23,146 nt of DNA from Betaproteobacteria bacterium (GTDB lineage: Bacteria > Pseudomonadota > Gammaproteobacteria > Burkholderiales > SG8-39). The DNA is taken from the NCBI GenBank assembly GCA_009693345.1, contig SHXL01000013.1, positions 1-23,146 on the forward strand, given 5' to 3'. A program made the translations under genes and the position numbers. Positions 16,410-23,146 of this stretch are shown piece by piece (position 1 is the stretch's first letter; every line of letters begins with the position of its first letter). The notes beneath the pieces were generated by a model that did no database searches, was not told where the DNA came from, and saw only the letters and a list, made by a program, of their open reading frames with translations.

Positions 16410-16431
16410 AGTTGTATGATGTATGACAACT
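16410..16431. promoter_or_regulatory. Candidate GntR operator downstream of the TRAP promoter
   Basis: AGTTGT and ACAACT arms (6 bp, perfect) flank 10 nt at 16410-16431. The interior contains two tandem TGTATGA copies (16413-16419 and 16420-16426). TTGT-N-ACAA-type palindromes are typical of FCD-subfamily GntR operators. Lying just past the -10 box, bound protein would block initiation of dctPQM, and it also lies upstream of the regulator's own gene. Confidence 0.65.
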
Positions 16432-16447
16432 TGGAGGAGAGGATTCG

Positions 16448-17437
16448 ATGAAACGCCGCAATTTCACCACGCTCGCTGCCGCACTCGCCGTGTGCGCATT
16501 CAGCTTCCCGCTCACCGCGCCGGCACAGCAGAAGCAGATCTGGAAGGCTTCCGACGTGCACCCGCTCGGCTATCCCACGGTCGAGGCCATCGTGCGCATG
16601 GGCACCAAGCTCGAGAAGGCGACCAACGGCCGCATTTCGATCCAGATGTTCCCGTCGATGCAGCTCGGCGGCGAGAAGGAGATGATCGAACAGGCGCAGG
16701 TCGGCGCGCTGCAGATCGCGCGCATCTCGGTGGGCGCAATGGGACCGGTAGTGGACGATCTCAACGTGTTCAACATGCCGTTCATCTTCCGCGACGAAGG
16801 ACACATGCGCAGGGTGATCGATGGCCCGATCGGCCAGGAGCTGCTGGATCGCACCTCCAACGCCCCGACCTCGCGCCTGATCGTGCTGGGCTGGATGGAC
16901 GCCGGCACGCGCAACGTTTACTCCAACAAGCCGGTCACCAAGCCCGCGGACCTGAAGGGCATGAAGATCCGCATGATGGGCAACCCGCTGTTCGTGGAAA
17001 CCATGAACGCGATGGGCGGCAACGGCGTGGCGATGGGCTTCAACGAGCTCTACAGCGCGCTGCAGACCGGCGTGGTGGACGGCGCGGAAAACAACCCGCC
17101 CACGCTGCTGGCGCAGAACCACTACCAGGTCAGCAAGGTCTACAGCCTCACCGGGCATCTGATCATCCCGGAGATCTTCGTGTTCTCGAAGCGCAACTGG
17201 GAAACAATGTCCAAGGAAGACCAGACGTTGCTGAAGAAGGTTTCGCGCGAAGCGCAGATCGAGCAGCGCCAGCTTTGGGATGCCTACACCGGAGAGGCCG
17301 AGACCAAGCTCAAGGCCGCCGGCATCAAGTTCGTGGATGCCGACAAGCCTGCGTTCTTCAAGGCGACCCAGCCGGTGCGCGACAAGTACGGCGCCAAATA
17401 CGCTGCGTTGCTCAAGCAGATCCAGGACACGAAATAG
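16448..17437 (+). CDS. dctP: TRAP transporter substrate-binding protein, DctP family
   Basis: Periplasmic solute-binding subunit of a sodium-driven TRAP transporter for carboxylates or sugar acids, 329 residues. The signal peptide is about 1-26 (MKRRNF, hydrophobic core, cleavage near APA/QQKQ). HPLGYPTVEA (about 38-47), FPSMQLGGEKEMIEQ (about 68-82), MKIRMMGNP with the carboxylate-binding Arg at about 175, and GVVDGAENNPP (about 208-218) are standard DctP signatures. A strong GGAGGAG at 16433-16439 precedes the ATG at 16448. It is the first gene of dctPQM and divergent from the GntR operon. The conserved Arg fits an acidic ligand; the specific ligand is not readable. Confidence 0.95.
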   Translation: MKRRNFTTLAAALAVCAFSFPLTAPAQQKQIWKASDVHPLGYPTVEAIVRMGTKLEKATNGRISIQMFPSMQLGGEKEMIEQAQVGALQIARISVGAMGPVVDDLNVFNMPFIFRDEGHMRRVIDGPIGQELLDRTSNAPTSRLIVLGWMDAGTRNVYSNKPVTKPADLKGMKIRMMGNPLFVETMNAMGGNGVAMGFNELYSALQTGVVDGAENNPPTLLAQNHYQVSKVYSLTGHLIIPEIFVFSKRNWETMSKEDQTLLKKVSREAQIEQRQLWDAYTGEAETKLKAAGIKFVDADKPAFFKATQPVRDKYGAKYAALLKQIQDTK

Positions 17438-17456
17438 CGTAGTCCTCCCGGGGAAT

Positions 17457-17494
17457 CGGGCCGCCGGGTTGGTCGACACGGCGGCCCGTTTTTT
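17457..17494 (+). terminator. Intrinsic-terminator-like hairpin between dctP and dctQ
   Basis: A 9-bp perfect GC stem (CGGGCCGCC at 17457-17465 pairing with GGCGGCCCG at 17480-17488) encloses a 14-nt loop and is followed by six T at 17489-17494. The form is that of a Rho-independent terminator. Because dctQ and dctM continue on the same strand, it probably terminates only part of the transcripts and/or protects the dctP message, giving more binding protein than membrane subunits. Confidence 0.75.
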
Positions 17495-17497
17495 ATC

Positions 17498-18016
17498 GTG
17501 AAAAAACAATACCAGCAGGCAATGGAGTGGCTGTACCTCGCTTGCGTGGTGCTTTCGGGCACCGCGCTGGTGGCGATCACGCTGATCATCCCCGCCGGCG
17601 TGTTCATGCGCTACGTCATGAACGATCCGCTGTCCTGGCCCGAGCCGGCGGCGGTGGTGATGATGGTGATGTTCTCCTTCCTGGGCGGCGCCGCGATCTA
17701 CCGCGCCAACGTGCATATCGCGGTCGAAGCGCTGCTGAACGCGGTCGGCCCGAAGGTCAAGCAGGCAATGCTCCACGGCGTGGACGCCTGCATGGCGGCG
17801 ACCGCTCTCTTCATGCTCGGCTACGGCGCTCAGCTCTGCCAGCTCACCTGGCACAACACGATGGCTGAATTCCCGGCATTGCGCGTCGGCATCGTCTACA
17901 TGCCGATCCCGATCGCGGGACTGCTGACGCTGCTGTTCGTCATCGAAAAGGTCTGGGTCGGCCCACCGCCGAAAAGTTCGATCATGTACAGCGACCAGGC
18001 CGCGGGGCTGGAATAA
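17498..18016 (+). CDS. dctQ: TRAP transporter small membrane subunit, DctQ family
   Basis: Small inner-membrane subunit (172 residues) with four predicted membrane segments at about 12-34, 45-66, 90-110 and 129-150. It contains the family-typical VFMRYVMNDPLSWPEPAAVVMMVMF-type stretch (about 33-57) and the YMPIPIAGLLTLLF segment near the end. The GTG at 17498 begins MKKQYQQAMEWLYLA, which fits DctQ N-termini, but it lies only 3 nt after the terminator T-run and has no Shine-Dalgarno. An in-frame ATG at 17522 (MEWLYLA) preceded by GCAGG is an alternative. Its TAA abuts the dctM start directly. Confidence 0.9.
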   Translation: MKKQYQQAMEWLYLACVVLSGTALVAITLIIPAGVFMRYVMNDPLSWPEPAAVVMMVMFSFLGGAAIYRANVHIAVEALLNAVGPKVKQAMLHGVDACMAATALFMLGYGAQLCQLTWHNTMAEFPALRVGIVYMPIPIAGLLTLLFVIEKVWVGPPPKSSIMYSDQAAGLE

Positions 18017-19297
18017 GTGGACATCGTCGTCCTGCTCGGCTCCTTCACCCTGCTGTGCGCGCTGGGCGTGCCGGTCGCCTATGCGCTCGGCCTGGGCACG
18101 ATCTGCGCGGCGCTCTACGTCGACGTCCCGCTCGAGGCGGTGATGCTGAAGATTTCCGACGGCACCGACGACTTCGCGCTGCTCGCGATTCCGTTCTTCG
18201 TCCTCGCCGGCGCCATCATGGCCGAAGGCGGCATGGCGGCGCGCCTCGTGAATTTCGCCAAGGTCTTCTTCGGCGTCGTCCGCGGCGGCCTGGCGCTGGT
18301 CAACGTGCTGGCCAGCACCTTCTTCGGCTGCATCTCCGGCTCGTCGGTCGCCGATACGGCCTCCATCGGCTCGGTGATGATCCCGCAAATGGTGAAGCAG
18401 GGCTATTCGCGGGTCTTCGCCACCAACGTCACCATTTGCGGCTCGGTGCAGGCGCTCATGATTCCGCCGTCGCACAACGCCGTCATCTACTCCGTCGCCG
18501 CGGGCGGCACCATCTCGGTCGCGCACCTGTTCCTCGCCGGCATCTTCCCCGGCCTGCTCTTTGGCCTGTGCCTCATCGGCCTGATCCTCTGGACCGCCCA
18601 CAAGCGCAACATGCCGAAGTCCGAGCCGGTCCCGCTCAGCTGCATTCCGAGGATATTCATCGACGCGCTGTGGGGCCTGGTCACGGTGATCATCATCATG
18701 GGCGGCATTCTCTCGGGCGTGTTCACTCCCACCGAGTCGGCCGCGGTAGCCTGCGTCTACGCGTTCCTGGTCACGCTCTTCGTCTATCGCGACTACAAGT
18801 GGCGCGACCTGCCGCACCTCATCCACCGCGTGGTGAAGACGGTGGCCATGGTGATGATGCTGATCGGATTTTCGGTCGGCTTCGGCTACATGATGGCGAT
18901 CATGCAGATCCCGGCCAAGATCACGGCAATTTTTCTCGGCATCTCCGAGAACAAGTACGTCTTCCTGTTCCTCGTGAACATCCTCCTGCTGCTGCTCGGT
19001 ACGTTCATGGACCTGGCGCCCATGCTGCTCATCTGCACGCCGATCTTCATGCCGGTGATCGCGAAGCTCGGCATCGACCCGGTGCACTTCGGCATGATCA
19101 TGATCCTCAACCTGGGCATCGGCTTGATCACCCCGCCCGTCGGGCCGACGCTGTTCGTCGGCTGTGCGATCGGCAAGGTGACCATGGAGGAGGTATCGAA
19201 GGAGCTGTGGCCGTTCTACGGCGCGATGTGCCTCGCGCTGCTGCTGGTGACCTACATTCCCGCCATCTCTCTCTGGCTTCCGGGCCTGACAAAGTAG
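18017..19297 (+). CDS. dctM: TRAP transporter large permease subunit, DctM family
   Basis: Main inner-membrane translocation subunit, 426 residues with about 11-13 hydrophobic segments. Typical DctM features include AIPFFVLAGAIMAEGGMAARLVNFA (about 56-80), ASTFFGCISGSSVADTASIGSVMIP (about 98-122), GVFTPTESAAVACVYA (about 235-250) and a C-terminal LGIGLITPPVGPTLFVGCAI (about 369-388). The start is GTG at 18017, immediately after the dctQ TAA with no gap, so translation is probably coupled. It is the last gene of the TRAP operon. The convergent deacetylase gene ends 6 nt beyond it and no terminator is visible in the gap. Confidence 0.95.
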   Translation: MDIVVLLGSFTLLCALGVPVAYALGLGTICAALYVDVPLEAVMLKISDGTDDFALLAIPFFVLAGAIMAEGGMAARLVNFAKVFFGVVRGGLALVNVLASTFFGCISGSSVADTASIGSVMIPQMVKQGYSRVFATNVTICGSVQALMIPPSHNAVIYSVAAGGTISVAHLFLAGIFPGLLFGLCLIGLILWTAHKRNMPKSEPVPLSCIPRIFIDALWGLVTVIIIMGGILSGVFTPTESAAVACVYAFLVTLFVYRDYKWRDLPHLIHRVVKTVAMVMMLIGFSVGFGYMMAIMQIPAKITAIFLGISENKYVFLFLVNILLLLLGTFMDLAPMLLICTPIFMPVIAKLGIDPVHFGMIMILNLGIGLITPPVGPTLFVGCAIGKVTMEEVSKELWPFYGAMCLALLLVTYIPAISLWLPGLTK

Positions 19298-19303
19298 AAA
19301 ATC

Positions 19304-20215
19304 TCAGCTCCCCGGCATGGTCCCTAGCGGCAGCTGGTAGCAGAAGTCGGCGATCTCCCCCGGGCGCGTCCACCAGACGCGGTCGCTCTGCGCATGCTCG
19401 GCGCAGTATTTCAGTGCACGCCGCAGGCCGCGCAGCCGGAACGGCTGGCCGAAAACGTACGGATGCACCGAGACGTTCATCACCAGCGGATGGCGCACGC
19501 ACTGCTCGACCATTTCGTCGAACTGCTGCACGATCATGTCGCAGAACTGGCTTGCGTCCTGCTTGCGGTGGATGACGGCCTGGGCATCATTCAGCTCGAT
19601 CGGGTAGGGCACCGACAGGATCGGCCCGGCGCGCGTGCGCAGCCATACGGGCTGGTCGTCCATCGGCCAGTCCATCAGGTAGCGGTAACCCAACTCCTTC
19701 AGTAGGTCCGGCGTATTCGCCGTCTCATACGCGCCCGCCCCCATCCAGCCTCTGGGCGGCCGCCCCTCCTGCGCCGCGATGGTATCGGTGACCTCGCGCA
19801 GCAGCCGCTCCTCGTCGGGCTGCCAGAGGCCGCGCAGATTCTCCGCGTTGCTGCGGCCGTGGGCGACCACCTCGTCGCCCCGCTTGCGGATCGCGGCCAT
19901 GATCTGCGGCGCGTACTCATACAGCAGGCTGTTGCAGTTGTGCGCCGCCGGCAGCTTCAGCTCGTCGAACAGCTCGAACAGCCGCCAGATGCCGATGCGG
20001 TTGCCGTAGTCGCGCCATGCATAGTTGCGGTGCGTCTGCGGCTCGCCGGTCTTTGCCGGGTCGTGGCCAAGGCCCGCCCCGAACGCGAACCACTCGACAT
20101 TGGTCGTGATGCAGAACGCCAGTCGCTTCGACCCTGGCCAGCTGTAGTCCTTGCGCTCGGGCAGCGGCACATAATCGTAGCGGTTGTGCTGCGGCAGCAG
20201 CGGTCGCTCGGCCAT
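19304..20215 (-). CDS. Polysaccharide deacetylase-family protein (PuuE/allantoinase-like subgroup)
   Basis: A 303-residue NodB-fold protein without a signal peptide, so probably cytoplasmic. It follows the pattern of PuuE-type proteins: LAFCITTNVEWF (about 32-43) in place of the canonical TFDDG, EVVAHGRSN (about 115-123) as the HG motif, MGAGAYETANTPDLLKELGY (about 158-177), and MDWPMDDQPVWLRT (about 181-194) with VPYPIELND after it. The metal-binding motifs thus depart from classical polysaccharide deacetylases, and the substrate may be a small amide or ureide rather than a polysaccharide. The ATG at 20215 has GAGGAGG overlapping the stop of the upstream Bug gene, so the two form an operon. 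Confidence 0.85.
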   Translation of the reverse strand: MAERPLLPQHNRYDYVPLPERKDYSWPGSKRLAFCITTNVEWFAFGAGLGHDPAKTGEPQTHRNYAWRDYGNRIGIWRLFELFDELKLPAAHNCNSLLYEYAPQIMAAIRKRGDEVVAHGRSNAENLRGLWQPDEERLLREVTDTIAAQEGRPPRGWMGAGAYETANTPDLLKELGYRYLMDWPMDDQPVWLRTRAGPILSVPYPIELNDAQAVIHRKQDASQFCDMIVQQFDEMVEQCVRHPLVMNVSVHPYVFGQPFRLRGLRRALKYCAEHAQSDRVWWTRPGEIADFCYQLPLGTMPGS

Positions 20216-20225
20216 GCCGCCCTCC

Positions 20226-21197
20226 TCAGTCGATGCGGGCGCCCGAGGCGCGCACGACCGGGCCGAGCTTCGCGATCTCGCCCGCCATCATCGTGCGGAA
20301 TTCCTCGGGCGTGCTGCTGATCGGATCGGCGCCAATGTTCTCGTAGACCGTGCGAATGTCCGGGTCCCTGACGGCCCTCGCGAATTCTGCGTTGATCCGG
20401 CGCACGATCGCCGGGTTCATGCCGGCCGGGCCGAGCACGCCGCTGTAGAGGACGATTTCGAAGCCCGGCAGCCCCGCCTCGATCATGGTCGGAACTTCCG
20501 GCGCCGTGTTGCTGCGCCTTGGAGTCGTCACCGCGAGCGCGCGCAGCTTGCCGCCTTTCACGTTCGACACGGCCGGCGGCATGGTCGAGAACACAAACGC
20601 CACCTCGCCGGTAAGAATGGCGACGGTGGCGGGGGCGCTCCCCTTGTAGGGCACGTGAACGGCATTGAGGCCGCCGGCCGCCGACTTCAGCATCTCTGCC
20701 GCAAGGTGAACGATCGTCCCGTTGCCGGACGAACCGTAGGAGTAATGTCCGGGCCTCGCCTTGAGCAATCCGATCAGTTCCTGCACGCTCGTCGCCGGGG
20801 TGGACGGGTGGACGACGAGCATCAGCGGCGTCGAGGCGACGAGCCCGATCGTCGTGAAGTCCTTCAGCGAGTCGTACGGCAGCTTGGCTTACAGGCTCGC
20901 GTTGATCGCGTGGGTGGTGATGTCGTGCAGCCAGAGCGTATAGCCGTCGGGCGCGCTCTTCGCCATCAGGTCGCCGGCGATGGTGGTGCCGGCGCCGGGC
21001 TTGTTGTCGACGATCACCTGCTGGCCGATGTTCTGCGACAGCTTGGCCGCGAGCGCCCGCGCCAGCACGTCCGAGATACCGCCGGCGGCGAATCCGACCA
21101 CCAGCCGGATCGGCTTGGATGGATAGTCCGCCTGGGCGAGCGCCGCACCGCCGCAGGCGGCGAAACAGAAAGCGGCGAACCAGTGTCGTAGCAGCAT
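20226..21197 (-). pseudogene. Bug/TctC-family receptor interrupted by an in-frame TAA
   Basis: The reading frame is that of a 323-residue Bug receptor with a stop at codon 103. The first part has a signal peptide (about 1-22, cleavage near ALA/QADYP) and DYPSKPIRLVVGFAAGGISD (about 24-43). It reads HAINASL then TAA (20889-20891), then continues in the same frame as AKLPYDSLKDFTTIGLVAST and LMLVVHPSTPATSVQELIGLL to TGA at 20226. Family members usually have SLYxKLPYD here, so the stop most simply replaces a Tyr codon (TAC or TAT). The downstream part includes NAVHVPYKGSAPATVA and a PEVPTMIEAGLPGFEIV segment. It precedes the deacetylase gene by 10 nt and is divergent from the lactonase gene. Confidence 0.88.
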
Positions 21198-21226
21198 TCT
21201 CGGATCTTACCGGGTATCCTGCGCGC

Positions 21227-22174
21227 GTGAACACCCCCGACTGGCAGCCCAGCGCCCGCTATCCCGATCCCGCGATCGTGGTGATTGACGAATCGTTCAA
21301 ACGCTACCGCCTGCCGCTCGCGAAAGTCGAGCGCCTCGCAACCGGTTGCCGCTGGGCCGAAGGCCCGGTGTGGCTGGGAGATTCACGGTCCCTCGTCTGG
21401 AGCGACATCCCGAACAACCGCATGCTGCGCTGGGACGAGGCAAGTGGCGCGGTGAGCGAATTTCGCAATCCTTCGGGCTACGCCAACGGCAACTCGCGCG
21501 ACCGGCAGGGGCGCCTAATCACCTGCGAGCACGGCGGACGGCGCGTCTCCCGCACCGAACCGGACGGCCGCGTGGTGACGCTGGCGGATTCCTTCGAAGG
21601 CAAGCGGTTCAATTCCCCGAACGACATCGTGTGCAAATCCGACGGCTCGGTCTGGTTCACCGACCCGACCTTCGGCATCCTCGGCTGGTACGAAGGCGGC
21701 AAGGCCGAGCCCGAACTGCCGATGAACGTCTACCGCTGGGATCCCCCGGGCAAGCTCAGCGTGGTGGCGGAGGGCGTCAGCCAGCCCAACGGCCTCGCTT
21801 TCTCGCCCGACGAGAAGAAGCTCTACATCGTGCAGTCGCGCTCGGTGCCGAGGCAAATACTTTCTTTTGAAGTCACAAAAGAAAACACCTTGAAGAATTC
21901 GCGCGTGCTGATCGATGCCGGGCCCAAGGGGACGCCGGACGGTTTCCGCGTCGACATCGACGGCAACCTGTGGTGCGGCTGGGGCATGGGCGAAGCGGGC
22001 CTCGACGGCGTGCACGTCTTCAACCCGGAGGGCAAGCTGATCGGCCGCATCGACCTGCCCGAGCGCTGCGCGAACCTGTGTTTCGGCGGCCTGCACCGCA
22101 ATCGCCTGTTCATGGCGGCGAGCACGTCGATCTACTCGCTCTACGTCAACACGCAGGGCATCCCGTACTCCTGA
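21227..22174 (+). CDS. SMP-30/gluconolactonase-family beta-propeller lactonase
   Basis: Predicted sugar-lactone hydrolase, 315 residues, without a signal peptide. Metal and catalytic positions of the six-bladed propeller are visible: Glu in RWAEGPVW (about 45), Asn in FNSPNDIV (about 132), Asn in SQPNGLAFSPD (about 188) and Asp in GTPDGFRVD (about 238). ANGNSRDRQGRLITCEHGGR (about 86-105) is also characteristic. GTG at 21227 was chosen because an open frame extending to 21119 would run into the divergent Bug gene. Uronate oxidation yields an aldarolactone, so this enzyme is a natural partner for the uronate-dehydrogenase-like gene at 13036-13863, although the two are 7 kb apart and in different operons. 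Confidence 0.92.
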   Translation: MNTPDWQPSARYPDPAIVVIDESFKRYRLPLAKVERLATGCRWAEGPVWLGDSRSLVWSDIPNNRMLRWDEASGAVSEFRNPSGYANGNSRDRQGRLITCEHGGRRVSRTEPDGRVVTLADSFEGKRFNSPNDIVCKSDGSVWFTDPTFGILGWYEGGKAEPELPMNVYRWDPPGKLSVVAEGVSQPNGLAFSPDEKKLYIVQSRSVPRQILSFEVTKENTLKNSRVLIDAGPKGTPDGFRVDIDGNLWCGWGMGEAGLDGVHVFNPEGKLIGRIDLPERCANLCFGGLHRNRLFMAASTSIYSLYVNTQGIPYS

Positions 22175-22229
22175 TCGCACCGCGCACGCGACGCTATTCA
22201 ATAACTCTGTCGGCGCGCAGCAACAGCGT

Positions 22230-23146
22230 TTACGAAATCGGCACGCCGAGCGCCTTCGCAGTCTTCAGGTTGACCGCGAACGAGAATTTCGTCGGCTGCT
22301 CGACCGGAAGGTCCGCCGGCTTTGTTCCTTTCAGGATCCGATCGACGTACGCGGCAATCTTCGGATTGAATTCGTCGGCGATGTGCGAATAACTGAGCAT
22401 CCCTCCGCCTTCCACATACAACATGTTCCAGTACATCGACGGCAGCCGGTACTTCGTCGTCAGGTCCAGCAGCCGCTGGCGATGAACGAAGAAAATGCTC
22501 GCGGTGGTGGTGATGACCGCCTCGGCCCGGTTCTTCCTTCCCGCCTCGAACGCCGTGGCGATGTCTTCTACGGTGTCGATGTCGTGAACCTGGAGCGTTA
22601 GGCCGAGATGCCTGGCGACCTTGCGCATCTCGGTGAGCTGAGTGGGGGTAATCGGGTCGACGCCGTACGAAATCACCAGCACCCGGGAAAGCCGCGGCAT
22701 TGCTTCCTTGAGGAGCGCAAGGCGCTTCCCCGCCAGCGGGCCGGCCGGCCAACTCAGCCCGTTATGTTGCCGCCCGGACGCGCGAGGCTCTGGATCAGCC
22801 CGCTGCCCACAGGATCGCCGAGGGCAACCATGAGGATCGGTATCGTCGAGGTCGCCTGTTTCGCCGCCTGCGCCGCCGGCGTGGAAGTGACGACAATGAT
22901 GTCGGGCCGGGTATCGACGCATTGCCTGGCCAGAACCGGGAATCGTTCGTTGATTCCGTCGGGAGATTTGATGTCGATCGTAATGGTCTTGCCTTCCACA
23001 TACCCCAGCTCGCGCATTCGCCGGAAGATGCTCCCGTAGCGTACCGATACCTGCTCGGGCGGCTCAAATGTCAGGAAGCAAAGCTTGAGCATCTTCGCCG
23101 GCTCCTGCGCGAGGGCGAAGAAAGGCAACAGCAGCAGCAAAGACAG
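22230..23146 (-). pseudogene. ABC transporter substrate-binding protein (COG2984-like), frameshifted and cut by the window edge
   Basis: The 5' part, open to the window end, has a hydrophobic signal-peptide-like leader (LLLLLPFFALA/QEP), then RRMRELGYVEGKTITIDIKS, ERFPVLARQC, PDIIVVTSTPAAQAAKQATS and IPILMVALGDPVGSGL, then SLARPGGNITG followed by a TGA. Family members continue NxTGLS, and exactly this continuation (GLSWPAGPLAGKRLALLKEAMP) appears in another frame. It runs on through RVLVISYGVDPITPTQLTEM, YRLPSMYWNMLYVEGGGMLS and ADEFNPKIAAYVDRILKGTKPADLPVEQPTKF to TAA at 22230. One extra G in the GGG at 22758-22760 (minus-strand sense) would restore a single frame. The true start lies outside the window. 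Ligands of this family are varied. Confidence 0.87.

Noticed and set aside
16375..16515. Longer GntR start at 16515
   Set aside because: It would add 47 non-family residues and overlap the TRAP promoter, operator and dctP signal peptide region.
16403..19087. 894-codon open frame on the minus strand, antisense to dctPQM, His/Asp/Glu/Arg-rich
   Set aside because: It is the antisense shadow of three well-identified TRAP genes in GC-rich DNA; its composition is typical of shadow frames and no domain is recognisable.
18055..19575. 506-codon plus-strand frame across dctM and the deacetylase end
   Set aside because: Out-of-frame shadow of dctM with Arg/His-rich composition; no start signal or motif.
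22175..22229. Possible terminator between the convergent lactonase and ABC binding-protein genes
   Set aside because: No stem of convincing length followed by a T-run was found in the 55 nt.
1..23146. CRISPR arrays, tRNA/rRNA genes, insertion sequences, prophage or toxin-antitoxin genes
   Set aside because: No regularly spaced repeats, tRNA-like cloverleaf sequence, transposase motifs or small paired ORFs with recognisable features were seen on reading both strands.

Overview
The window is GC-rich, densely packed bacterial DNA, most likely from a betaproteobacterium of the Burkholderiales type or a close relative. Evidence for this is the three orphan Bug/TctC-type tripartite-tricarboxylate receptor genes (a family greatly expanded in that group), an aldolase gene directly upstream of purC, a TRAP transporter paired with an FCD-type GntR regulator, and strong GC3 codon bias that leaves long antisense shadow frames. 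The taxonomic call is inference; no rRNA or other marker gene is present. No tRNA, rRNA, CRISPR array or transposase gene was seen.

Layout. (1) 1-2347, minus strand: a Bug receptor, class I fructose-bisphosphate aldolase, and the start of purC (cut by the window edge). (2) 2430-8508, plus strand: a tightly coupled operon with a GldA-like ABC ATPase, a GldF-like permease, a GldG-like auxiliary protein and a DUF4340-type protein, followed by an alpha/beta hydrolase and a second Bug receptor. (3) 8511-9019: remnant of a second alpha/beta hydrolase. (4) 9079-11130, plus strand: an EF-G-like translational GTPase broken by one in-frame TAG. (5) 11131-11219: a perfect 28-bp inverted repeat between convergent transcription units. 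(6) 11233-16374, minus strand: a six-gene overlapping operon of GntR regulator, D-2-hydroxyacid dehydrogenase, alpha/beta hydrolase, uronate-dehydrogenase-like SDR, COG3618 amidohydrolase and Gfo/Idh/MocA oxidoreductase. (7) 16448-19297, plus strand: a divergent TRAP transporter dctPQM. (8) 19304-21197, minus strand: a polysaccharide-deacetylase-like protein and a Bug receptor broken by a stop codon. (9) 21227-22174, plus strand: an SMP-30/gluconolactonase-type lactonase. (10) 22230-23146, minus strand: a frameshifted ABC substrate-binding protein that runs off the window.

Regions 6, 7 and perhaps 9 look like one uptake-and-catabolism system for a sugar acid, probably a uronate/aldarate-type compound or its lactone: TRAP import, oxidation by the SDR, lactone opening by one or more of the lactonase/hydrolase candidates, and further redox steps. 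The 73-bp gap between the regulator and dctP holds a good sigma70-type promoter with a palindromic operator candidate immediately downstream, which fits repression by the GntR protein. An intrinsic-terminator-like hairpin between dctP and dctQ would favour excess binding protein.

Four of about 21 genes are disrupted (a nonsense codon in the EF-G-like gene, a nonsense codon in a Bug gene, a 1-nt frameshift in an ABC binding protein, and a deleted/frameshifted hydrolase). This suggests either real gene decay or consensus errors in the assembly. I did not find a clearly unprecedented system; the best leads are the sugar-acid cluster with its unusual amidohydrolase and regulatory region, the recoverable EF-G-like gene, and the perfect inverted repeat.
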